This document shows positions 7,708 through 14,790 of a stretch of DNA of 45,454 nt, in pieces (position 1 is the first letter of the stretch; every line of letters starts with the position of its first letter). Source of the DNA: an uncultured Collinsella sp. (GTDB taxonomy: Bacteria; Actinomycetota; Coriobacteriia; Coriobacteriales; Coriobacteriaceae). The notes under the pieces are model-generated. The model ran no database searches, was not told the DNA's origin, and saw nothing but the letters and a program-made list of their open reading frames with translations. Location of the stretch: positions 1 through 45,454 of the forward strand of contig CAKTWE010000005.1 of the NCBI GenBank assembly GCA_934630385.1, in the 5' to 3' direction. Both the position numbers and the translations under genes were made by a program.

Positions 7708-9126
7708 CTAGAAGACCTGACGCAGGTCTCCGCGGTTGAGGGCTTCGTCGAAGAGGTGCTTGAACACCACGCTGCCGTGCAGACCATCGTGCTCGAATTC
7801 GTTGGTCACCCAGGCATGCGAGTTGCCCACGCGGCTGAGCGTGTCGAGCTGCAGACCCGAATCGACGTACATGTCGTCGAAGTACACGGCGGCCTGGAGC
7901 GGCACCTCGTTGCATGCTAGGCGCTGCGGGTCGTAGATCTTGTCCCAGCTGGTGTCTTCCATCAGCAGGTCCATGGCGGGCTTGAAGGGCTTGAGCTCGG
8001 GCATCTGCTCAAACATCCACGGGAACATGGCCTCGCCGGTAAACATGAGCGGGCGCGCGAGGGTGTCGAACTCGGCACGGTGTGCCTTCTCTTCTGCCGC
8101 GGCCCAGCGAATGGGCATGGTGTCGCCGTCGGCGTAGATGAACTCCTGCAGCGTCCAGTACAGTGGGTTTGTACGCGTGTTGGTGCGCTCGAAAGCGCGC
8201 ATCAAAAAGCTGTCCGATACCGAGGCTCCGCAGCTCAGCGTGCCGTCGCCGTCAACAAAAGCATGGTCGATAATCCAGTGCATGCGCTCAAAGCTCGGCT
8301 TCATGCCAAAGTCGCTGCCCATGAGCTGCAGGCGCTCGACCGTCATCGACGAGCCGTCGGGCAGTGCGGGCTTTTGCTCCTCGATCGCATCGGCCAGCGC
8401 CGCCACACGCTCGACGTCGGTGGGATAGCGGTCGTAGTACTGTTGCGTCTTGGCTGCCATGCGCGGGAAGGTGTGCGCATAGACCTCGCTGGCGCTCGCC
8501 GGCACGTGCGGAATGCCGCCGCAGGTAAAGCTTGCCGCCACGCCCTCAGGGAAGAGCGACAGATAGCTCAACGTCAAAAAGCCGCCGTAGCTCTGGCCGA
8601 GCGTGACCCAGGGCTTGCCGCCAAAGCCCACCAGGCGCAGGTACTCAAAATCGCGAACGATGGAGCTGGCGAGGTGGCGCTTGAGGAAGTTCGCCTGCGA
8701 GCGTGCGGCATCGGAGCCTGCCGCCTCGGCGCGCTCGCCCAGTGCGGCAATCGTGCGCCCGTCTACACAGCTGCTGCGTCCGGTGCCGCGCTGGTCGGGC
8801 AGGACGACGCGGAAGTGTTTGACGGCTTCCTCGATCCAGCCGTCGCTGGTGGGCGACAGCGGACGCGGGCTCTCGCCGCCGGGGCCGCCCTGCAAAAAGA
8901 GTAGGAGCGGCAGGTCGTCGTTGATACGGTCGGGCGCGCAAACCACGCGGTAGAAGAGTTTGATGCTCTCGGGCGCGCCGGCGATGGGCGCCGGCATGGC
9001 GCCGCGGCGCATGGTGCTGCCGACGGCCAAAAGCATTGGCTCAAGGCCGCGCCAGTCGAGAGGGACATCGATGCTGTGGTCCTCGACATACAGGCCGGGG
9101 ACGTGGTACGAAGTGATGAGCGCCAT
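7708..9126 (-). CDS. Alpha/beta hydrolase, proline iminopeptidase (S33) family
   Basis: Probable cytoplasmic aminopeptidase that removes N-terminal proline from peptides. The 472-residue product has the oxyanion-hole motif QGGPGG at 79-84, the DQRGTGRS block near 111-118 and the nucleophile elbow GQSYGG with Ser179. A likely catalytic His is near the C-terminus in EFEHDGLHGS. No signal peptide is seen. The open frame extends to 9561, but GGAAG seven bases before the ATG at 9126 and the antisense overlap with proA argue for this start. It lies between proB and proA in the opposite orientation, which fits a role in supplying proline from peptides, although substrate specificity cannot be read from sequence. 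The length is greater than short Pip enzymes (about 310) and fits the longer subgroup. Confidence 0.88.
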   Translation of the reverse strand: MALITSYHVPGLYVEDHSIDVPLDWRGLEPMLLAVGSTMRRGAMPAPIAGAPESIKLFYRVVCAPDRINDDLPLLLFLQGGPGGESPRPLSPTSDGWIEEAVKHFRVVLPDQRGTGRSSCVDGRTIAALGERAEAAGSDAARSQANFLKRHLASSIVRDFEYLRLVGFGGKPWVTLGQSYGGFLTLSYLSLFPEGVAASFTCGGIPHVPASASEVYAHTFPRMAAKTQQYYDRYPTDVERVAALADAIEEQKPALPDGSSMTVERLQLMGSDFGMKPSFERMHWIIDHAFVDGDGTLSCGASVSDSFLMRAFERTNTRTNPLYWTLQEFIYADGDTMPIRWAAAEEKAHRAEFDTLARPLMFTGEAMFPWMFEQMPELKPFKPAMDLLMEDTSWDKIYDPQRLACNEVPLQAAVYFDDMYVDSGLQLDTLSRVGNSHAWVTNEFEHDGLHGSVVFKHLFDEALNRGDLRQVF

Positions 9127-9239
9127 GTAATGCTTCCATTCGTTGCGGTGTTTCGGGTTGACCAATTCTAACGCCGTCGGCGAGGATGCGCATAAATCGG
9201 CTACCATGGTTGGCAAACATCTAAGAGAAAGGGCCGCCC

Positions 9240-10526
9240 ATGTCGGTCGATATAGCCACGTATGTCCACGATCTTGCCGTTGAGGCCAAGGCCGCTTCGG
9301 GCGCGCTTGCCACGGCGAGCGATGCCCAACGCCAGGAGGCCGTGCGCGCCATGGCCGCGGCACTGCGCGATGGCGCTGATTCCATCGTTGCCGCCAACGA
9401 GCTCGATATGTCCGCCGCGCGCGATGCGGGCACCTCGGCAGGGCTCCTCGACCGTCTTCTGCTGACGCCCGAGCGCGTCGAGGGCATGGCTGCCGGCCTG
9501 GAGAAGCTTGCCGATCTGCCCGATCCCGTCGGCCGCGTGCTCGACCACCGCGTGCTTGCAAGCGGTGTGGACCTTACGCGTGTGACTGTACCGCTGGGTC
9601 TGGTTGCCATGGTCTACGAGGCGCGCCCCAACGTGACGGCCGATGCCGCGGGCATCTGCATCCGCACCGGCAACGCCTGCATCCTGCGCGGCGGTTCGCT
9701 GGCGTATCACTCGTGCGCCATGATTGCCGAACTGCTGGCCGATGCGCTTGAGGCCCAGGGTTTCCCGCGCGAGGCCGTCTCGATGATCGAGTCTACCGAC
9801 CGCGAGGCCACCGGCGAGCTCATGAAGCTCCGCGGTATTGTCGATGTGCTCATTCCGCGTGGCGGTGCGGGCCTGATCCAGCGCTGCGTGCGCGAGTCGC
9901 TCGTTCCGGTGATCGAGACGGGCACGGGCAACTGCCACATCTACGTGCATGAATCCGCCGACTTTGATAAGGCGCTCAACATTATCGTCAACGCCAAGAC
10001 CCAGCGCGTGGGCGTGTGCAATGCTGCCGAGTCGCTGCTGGTCGACCGCGCCGTGGCCGACGCGTTTTTGCCCGCGGCCGTGGCTGTGCTGCACGACCAC
10101 GGCGTGCTCGTTCACGGCGACGAGGCCACGTGCGTCGCATGCGCCGACGCCGGTCTTGCCGAGGGCGACGACTACGTGGCCGCTACCGAGGAGGATTGGG
10201 GTCGCGAGTACCTGGCGCTCGAGATGAGCGTGAAGGTCGTGGCGAACGAGGACGAGGCCATCGCGCACATCAACCGCTACGGCACCATGCATTCCGAGGC
10301 CATCATCGCCGAGGACGCGGACGCTTGCGAGCGCTTCCTGGATAAGGTCGATGCCTCGGCCGTGTATGCCAACGCCAGCACGCGCTTCACCGACGGCGGC
10401 GAGTTTGGCTTGGGCGCCGAGATCGGCATCTCGACCCAAAAGCTCCACGCCCGCGGCCCCTTCGCCGCCGAGGCCCTCACCACCTACAAATACAAGCTCC
10501 GCGGCACCGGCCAGGTCCGCCCCTAA
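9240..10526 (+). CDS. proA: Gamma-glutamyl phosphate reductase
   Basis: Second enzyme of proline synthesis: it reduces gamma-glutamyl phosphate with NADPH to glutamate semialdehyde. The 428-residue product has typical length and an aldehyde-dehydrogenase-like fold. The catalytic cysteine is Cys260 in RVGVCNAAESLLVD. Other family blocks are VPLGLVAMVYEARPNVTADAAGI, GNACILRGG, IPRGGAGLI and FTDGGEFGLGAEIGISTQKLHARGP at the C-terminus. AGAAAGGG precedes the ATG. It is separated from proB by the reverse-strand iminopeptidase gene, so it must have its own promoter in the 113-base divergent spacer. proC is not in the window. Confidence 0.96.
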   Translation: MSVDIATYVHDLAVEAKAASGALATASDAQRQEAVRAMAAALRDGADSIVAANELDMSAARDAGTSAGLLDRLLLTPERVEGMAAGLEKLADLPDPVGRVLDHRVLASGVDLTRVTVPLGLVAMVYEARPNVTADAAGICIRTGNACILRGGSLAYHSCAMIAELLADALEAQGFPREAVSMIESTDREATGELMKLRGIVDVLIPRGGAGLIQRCVRESLVPVIETGTGNCHIYVHESADFDKALNIIVNAKTQRVGVCNAAESLLVDRAVADAFLPAAVAVLHDHGVLVHGDEATCVACADAGLAEGDDYVAATEEDWGREYLALEMSVKVVANEDEAIAHINRYGTMHSEAIIAEDADACERFLDKVDASAVYANASTRFTDGGEFGLGAEIGISTQKLHARGPFAAEALTTYKYKLRGTGQVRP

Positions 10527-10542
10527 ACCCCTCGTAAAATAA

Positions 10543-10579
10543 AACCACCACAAAGGTGACAGGCACCTTTGTGGTGGTT
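10543..10579. terminator. 16-bp perfect hairpin terminator (copy 1)
   Basis: AACCACCACAAAGGTG (10543-10558) pairs perfectly with 10564-10579 around ACAGG. On the minus strand it is followed by TTTTATTTT, so it ends the HD-domain gene; on the plus strand it can also stop proA. A near-identical hairpin lies at 11251-11291. Confidence 0.85.
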
Positions 10580-10596
10580 ATAAGCGGCGTGGGCGG

Positions 10597-11196
10597 TTAG
10601 GCCTGGAAGGTATCGCGATCGGGCGCGAAGGACTGCATGGCGGCGATGGTGCGGTCAAAGAGTTCGGGGAGCTCCCAACCCAGCATCTCGGCGCCCTGCG
10701 TAATCACGTCGCGCGAGCAGCCGGCGGCAAAGCGCTTGTCCTTGAACTTCTTCTTGAGCGACTTGGTCGTAAAATCCATGACGCTTTTGCTCGGACGCAT
10801 GATGACGGCGGCCCCGATCAGGCCGGTGAGCTCGTCGCAGGCAAACAGGATCTTTTCCATCTGCAGCTCGGGCTTGGGCAGCGAAGCGTTGAAATCGGAC
10901 GTGTGCGTCTGGATGGCGCGGATAAGCTCGGGCGATGCACCCTCGCCCTTGAGGATCTCGGCAGCATAGATGGTGTGGTTCACGGGGTCGTCCTCATGTT
11001 CCTCCCAATCCAAGTCGTGCAGCAGGCCGACGATGCCCCAAAACTCCTCGTTCTCGGGGTCGAGCTCGCGCGCAAAGTAGCGCATAGTGCCCTCGACTGT
11101 CTCGCCGTGCGTGATATGGAACGGGTCCTTGTTGTGCTCGTTGAGCAGTTCGAATGCACGGTCGCGGGTGATTCCGGCGGTAAGCAGCTCTGCCAT
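10597..11196 (-). CDS. HD-domain metal-dependent hydrolase
   Basis: The 199-residue cytoplasmic protein belongs to the HD superfamily of metal-dependent phosphohydrolases. Metal-ligand motifs visible are a first His in HITHGETVEG (about 27-36), the HD pair in LLHDLDWEEHEDD (about 58-70) and a further conserved His in TIYAAEIL...IQTHTSDF. A late Asp is in CDELTGLIGA. The pattern is close to small uncharacterised HDIG-type hydrolases; the substrate is unknown. AAGGAG precedes the ATG at good distance. The gene is flanked on both sides by nearly identical 16-bp hairpins, making it an isolated transcription unit. Confidence 0.85.
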   Translation of the reverse strand: MAELLTAGITRDRAFELLNEHNKDPFHITHGETVEGTMRYFARELDPENEEFWGIVGLLHDLDWEEHEDDPVNHTIYAAEILKGEGASPELIRAIQTHTSDFNASLPKPELQMEKILFACDELTGLIGAAVIMRPSKSVMDFTTKSLKKKFKDKRFAAGCSRDVITQGAEMLGWELPELFDRTIAAMQSFAPDRDTFQA

Positions 11197-11250
11197 GACA
11201 GACTCCTTGTGCTCGTAGGTATCGATAAGAATGAATACTACTAGAACAAG

Positions 11251-11291
11251 AAAACCACCACAAAGGTGCCTGTCCCCTTTGTGGTGGTTTT
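11251..11291. terminator. 16-bp perfect hairpin terminator (copy 2)
   Basis: AAAACCACCACAAAGG (11251-11266) pairs with CCTTTGTGGTGGTTTT (11276-11291). T-runs occur on both strands, so it works in either direction. It lies beyond the stop of the CarD-like gene. Confidence 0.85.
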
Positions 11292-11304
11292 TGGCGCGGG
11301 TGGG

Positions 11305-11790
11305 TTAGTTGAGGGCGGCTTGGGCTAGGCGGGCTTCGGCGTCCTCCTCGGTGACGCCCAGGGCCACAGCGAACTCCTCGATGGAGCGGCGCTTGGCTTC
11401 CTTGAGTACGCGCATGTAGTAAGAGCTGGGCTTTTTATCTGCTTCCTCGGCCTGGCGAATACGGTGCATCATGGTTTTTGCCACGCGGACCGTCTCGGGC
11501 GCACCCAGCTTGAGCTGCTGCTTAAAGTGCGTCTCCTCGAGTGAGCTGTTGCGCTCGGTAAAGGTGTCGCACTCCAGCTCGTCGTAGTGGCTCAGCAGGT
11601 GCTCGGCATCTTGCTGGGAGATGGCGGCGTGCAAACGATCGGCCTGCGCCACGGGGTACATGAGGATCGTCTGCGCATGCCCCTGCTTGGTCTCGAGCAA
11701 CAGCATGGGCTGAGGCGTGTCGTCCCTAAAACCGACGACGGTGCAGACTCCCTGACCCGGATGAATTACGTGTTGACCGATTGAGAACAT
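11305..11790 (-). CDS. CarD-family transcriptional regulator
   Basis: The 161-residue product begins MFSIGQHVIHPGQGVCTVVGF, the Tudor-like RNA-polymerase-interacting domain of the CarD/CdnL/TRCF family. A helical C-terminal half follows (about 75-161), which in this family contacts promoter DNA at the transcription bubble. CarD proteins bind the RNA polymerase beta subunit and stabilise open complexes, often at rRNA and stress promoters. The length matches the family. TTGGAGGTAGC before the ATG is a strong ribosome-binding site. It stands alone between a shared terminator and a 340-base promoter region. Whether this is the main CarD or a paralogue cannot be told from the window. Confidence 0.88.
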   Translation of the reverse strand: MFSIGQHVIHPGQGVCTVVGFRDDTPQPMLLLETKQGHAQTILMYPVAQADRLHAAISQQDAEHLLSHYDELECDTFTERNSSLEETHFKQQLKLGAPETVRVAKTMMHRIRQAEEADKKPSSYYMRVLKEAKRRSIEEFAVALGVTEEDAEARLAQAALN

Positions 11791-12132
11791 GCTACCTCCA
11801 ACTTATACGAATTTGCGTATGTTAAGAATACCACGTTGACGTGCGCAAACCATTACTTTATGCAGGAAAAGCACACAACTCCGATAGGTTAGAGTATTCG
11901 ATACTCTGAGCGGTTCATGCACATGTTTATGCATTTCCAGAACGTGTATAAACTGCAGGCAAACCGTCAACTTTGTACAGCCGCGCAAGAGCGGTAGTCA
12001 TTTTTGTGCATATGCAATATCTATTAGCTTTACCCTGCGACAGTAGCTATCGCTTGTGATAGAGTGCTACAAACTCTGGCTTTTGCCCTACGAGTGACCA
12101 AGAGCTCGGGGGCTTTAACACAAGGAGGATTT
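11791..12132. promoter_or_regulatory. Divergent promoter region carD-like / argS
   Basis: This 342-base spacer holds no credible gene. AGAGTAT-TCG-ATACTCT (11891-11907) is a perfect 7-bp inverted repeat and could be an operator. For argS, GCGACA followed after 17 bases by TAGAGT (about 12037-12065) is a plausible weak promoter. The segment is AT-richer than its surroundings. Confidence 0.4.
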
Positions 12133-13986
12133 ATGCCCGAGAAGATTGAAGAGCTGGTACGCGCTGCGCTTGCTGCGGCCCAGGAGGCCGGCGACCTTTC
12201 CGCATTTGAACTTGACGATTGCGCCATCGAGCGACCGGCTGACACTTCTCATGGCGAGTGGACCTCCACCATGGCTCTGAAGTCCGCCAAGTTGGCTCAC
12301 TGTGCCCCGCGCAAGATCGCCGAGGCCGTCGTTGCCCATATGCCCGAGGACCCCGCGATCGAGAAGGTCGAGATCGCCGGCCCTGGCTTTATCAACTTCT
12401 ACCTCTCCGTCGCCGTCAAGAACGCCATCTTCGGCGAGGCCCGCGAGAAGGGCATGGACTTCGCTAAGTCCAACGTCGGTGGCGGCCTGAAGACCCAGGT
12501 CGAGTTCGTCTCCGCCAATCCCGTCGGCCCCATGCATATCGGCCATGGCCGCTGGGCCGCGCTGGGCGACTCCCTCTGCCGTGTTATGGACCACGCCGGT
12601 TACGACATCCAGCGTGAGTTCTACATCAACGACCACGGCTCGCAGATGAACACCTTCGGCAACTCCATCAGCACGCGCTATATGCAGCTTGCCGACATTA
12701 TCGCCAAGCAGGGCGTGGACATCGACGAAGCTCACAAGCTGCTGATCGCCGACCGCGACGCTTTCGTTGCCGATGAGAACGACGAGCATCCCGAGACCCA
12801 TCCGTATCAGGACAACTTTGCCGAGACCCTGGGTAAGGACTCCTACGGCGGCGACTACATCATCGATGAGGCTGCCGAGTTCTGGCGCACCGACGGCGAC
12901 AAGTGGGTCGAGGCCGATCCGCAGGAGCGCATGGAGAGCTTCCGTGAGCGCGGCTATGTGAAGATGGTCGACAACATGCGCGACCTCTGCCACGCCGTCA
13001 ATTGCGACTTCGACCGCTGGTTCTCCGAGCGCTCGCTGTATGTGAAGGACACCGAGGGCGAGACCGCCGGCACCTCCGCCGTCGACCGCGCTTTCGAGAA
13101 GCTCGACAAGATGGGCTACCTCTACACCAAGGACGGCGCCCTGTGGTTCCGTTCCACCGATCTGGGCGACGACAAGGACCGCGTCCTTATCAAGTCCGAC
13201 GGCGAGTACACCTACTTCGCCTCCGACGTTGCCTATCACTGGGATAAGTTCCAGCGCGTTGACCACGTCATCGACATTTGGGGTGCCGACCACCACGGCT
13301 ACATCGAGCGCGTCCGCTGCGTCTGCGATGCCTTGGGTTACCCCGGCAAGTTTGAGGTTCTGCTGGGCCAGCTCGTCAACCTGCTGCGTAACGGCAAGCC
13401 CGTCCGTATGTCCAAGCGCAAGGGTACCATGGTGACCCTGCAGGAGCTCGTCGACGAGGTCGGCTCCGACGCCGCTCGCTACACGCTCATCTCCAAGAGC
13501 TCCAACCAGATGGTCGACTTCGATATCGAGGCCGTTAAGAAGCGTGACAATTCCAACCCGGTCTACTACGTGCAGTACGCTCACGCCCGCGTGTGCTCCA
13601 TCCTGCGCCGTGCCGCTGACGTTACGCCCGAGCAGGCTGACGAGATGGGCATGAAGGCCGTCGCCGCCAAGGCCATCGGTGAGAACGTCGATTACTCGCT
13701 GCTGACCGACCCGACCGAGCTCGCCCTTTCGCGTAAGCTCAATGAACTCACCGACCTCATCGCCAGCTGCGCTCGCGACCGCGCTCCGTTCCGTCTGACG
13801 CACTTTGCCGAGGAGCTCGCCGGCGACTTCCACAGCTTCTATGCTGCCTGCCAGGTTCTGCCGAGCGAGGGCCGTCCCGTCGACCCCGAGCTTTCGCGCG
13901 CCCGTCTGGCCGCTTGCGACGCCGTCCGCGTGACGCTCGCTCTGGTGCTTACTCTCGTTGGCGTCTCCGCTCCCGAGCAAATGTAA
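12133..13986 (+). CDS. argS: Arginyl-tRNA synthetase
   Basis: Class I synthetase that charges tRNA-Arg. The 617-residue product starts at an ATG eight bases after a perfect AAGGAGG; an upstream open frame to 12064 is not used. The N-terminal additional domain is followed by the HIGH-type motif MHIGHGRW (His135-His138) and the KMSKS-equivalent MSKRKGTMVTL at about 426. The C-terminal DALR anticodon-binding domain shows NPVYYVQYAHARVCSILRR and ends in the LTLVGVSAPEQM tail typical of ArgRS. An intrinsic terminator follows 46 bases after the stop. Confidence 0.96.
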   Translation: MPEKIEELVRAALAAAQEAGDLSAFELDDCAIERPADTSHGEWTSTMALKSAKLAHCAPRKIAEAVVAHMPEDPAIEKVEIAGPGFINFYLSVAVKNAIFGEAREKGMDFAKSNVGGGLKTQVEFVSANPVGPMHIGHGRWAALGDSLCRVMDHAGYDIQREFYINDHGSQMNTFGNSISTRYMQLADIIAKQGVDIDEAHKLLIADRDAFVADENDEHPETHPYQDNFAETLGKDSYGGDYIIDEAAEFWRTDGDKWVEADPQERMESFRERGYVKMVDNMRDLCHAVNCDFDRWFSERSLYVKDTEGETAGTSAVDRAFEKLDKMGYLYTKDGALWFRSTDLGDDKDRVLIKSDGEYTYFASDVAYHWDKFQRVDHVIDIWGADHHGYIERVRCVCDALGYPGKFEVLLGQLVNLLRNGKPVRMSKRKGTMVTLQELVDEVGSDAARYTLISKSSNQMVDFDIEAVKKRDNSNPVYYVQYAHARVCSILRRAADVTPEQADEMGMKAVAAKAIGENVDYSLLTDPTELALSRKLNELTDLIASCARDRAPFRLTHFAEELAGDFHSFYAACQVLPSEGRPVDPELSRARLAACDAVRVTLALVLTLVGVSAPEQM

Positions 13987-14031
13987 ACTGCGGGTCATTT
14001 GACCGTTCAGGTTTGGTTTAACTAAGCCTTG

Positions 14032-14066
14032 AAAGCCCGATCTCCATCGTGGAGGTTGGGCTTTTT
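14032..14066 (+). terminator. Intrinsic terminator of argS
   Basis: AAAGCCC...CTCC (14032-14045) pairs with GGAG...GGGCTTT (14051-14064), followed by TTTTT. Confidence 0.8.
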
Positions 14067-14149
14067 GCGTTTGACGGGACGATTCGGTTTGCTGGAAAAT
14101 GCTACCAAATCGCAACTATACTGGTTTACTGGGCTGAATCGCCAACTGG

Positions 14150-14235
14150 CGACCATGGCGCCAATAGCGAAATTAAAACCGCAGGTAGACGGTTTATTGT
14201 TTCTTGAAAATGCTGGGTATGGTTGGCTCGCATCA
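14150..14235. repeat. Degraded relative of the 162-bp palindromic element
   Basis: This segment contains AAAACCGCAGGTAGACGG, then TTTATTGTTT and GAAAATGCTGGGTATGG. The order and spacing match the core of the two complete elements at 14334-14495 and 25422-25583. The canonical terminal arms are absent. It lies about 100 bases from a complete copy. Confidence 0.55.
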
Positions 14236-14280
14236 TTCTGGCCCCGTAATCCGGCATAGTTTTGAAAATTGTCCCTTAGG

Positions 14281-14310
14281 GACGGAGGAAAACGGATCAT
14301 TTTTGTCTCG
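14281..14310. repeat. Second copy of GACGGAGGAAAACGGATCAT word
   Basis: GACGGAGGAAAACGGATCAT (14281-14300) plus TTTT and CTCG matches the loop and right arm of the hairpin after pncB (6308-6334). The left arm seen there is missing here; instead a small GTCCCTTAGGGAC hairpin precedes it. Confidence 0.5.
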
Positions 14311-14333
14311 TGGAGGGGTGGCGGGATACCGTC

Positions 14334-14495
14334 CGCCACAAATCGCGCCCATCTACTACGTTTGGACGCATATCCCGAACCATGCCGAAAAGTACGATAT
14401 TAAAACCGCAGGTAGCAGACTCGTTGTTTTTGAAAAAACAAGGGTATGGTCAGGGACCCGGGGGCAAACGTAGTAGATGGGCGCGTTTCGTGGCG
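14334..14495. repeat. 162-bp palindromic element, copy A
   Basis: The outer arms are nearly perfect inverted repeats about 31 bp long. Bases 14344-14364 (ending CCCATCTACTACGTTTG) are exactly complementary to 14465-14485, and pairing continues outward through CGCCACA / CGTGGCG with two mismatches. The inner segment holds AAAACCGCAGGTAG, the same core as copy B. There is no reading frame of note. Its function is unknown; it resembles a miniature mobile palindrome (MITE/REP-like). Confidence 0.85.
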
Positions 14496-14618
14496 CGGCT
14501 ATTCCGGATGCCACGGCTTCACTCCTCTGGCGCGACATTTCAAGGCACTTTTGATCAAGACGCTTTTGAAGGTGAGTGTCCCTGATGACTAGGCGTTTAA
14601 GAACGTCCAATGACTAAG

Positions 14619-14646
14619 TTGCAGGTGGTTGCGGTTGTGTTACACT
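14619..14646 (+). promoter_or_regulatory. Putative promoter of rho
   Basis: TTGCAG (14619-14624), a 16-base spacer and TACACT (14641-14646) form a reasonable sigma-70 promoter. It leaves a leader of about 140 bases before the GTG at 14791, a length in which Rho autoregulation by attenuation is known in other bacteria. Confidence 0.5.
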
Positions 14647-14790
14647 AACGCTGCATATATGACGCAATCATCTCGATACAGATCAATGATGTCCGTCGGT
14701 ATTTGACGGAGCTAGACTGTTTAGCCGCCCTGAAGGTTTATGCAGGGAGCATGTGATCACAGGGCTTGAAAAGAAAGTTGAGCAAACACT

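Noticed and set aside
7708..9561. Extended 617-codon version of the S33 peptidase
   Set aside because: The additional N-terminal part is antisense to proA; the ATG at 9126 has a proper ribosome-binding site.
12115..14115. 666-codon minus-strand frame opposite argS
   Set aside because: Shadow of argS; repetitive Val/Gly/Asp/Leu composition and no domain.
14345..14485. CRISPR or attachment-site interpretation of the repeated CATCTACTACGTTT words
   Set aside because: The repeats are inverted, occur as one pair per element, and have no regularly spaced direct repeats or spacers; no cas or integrase gene is near.
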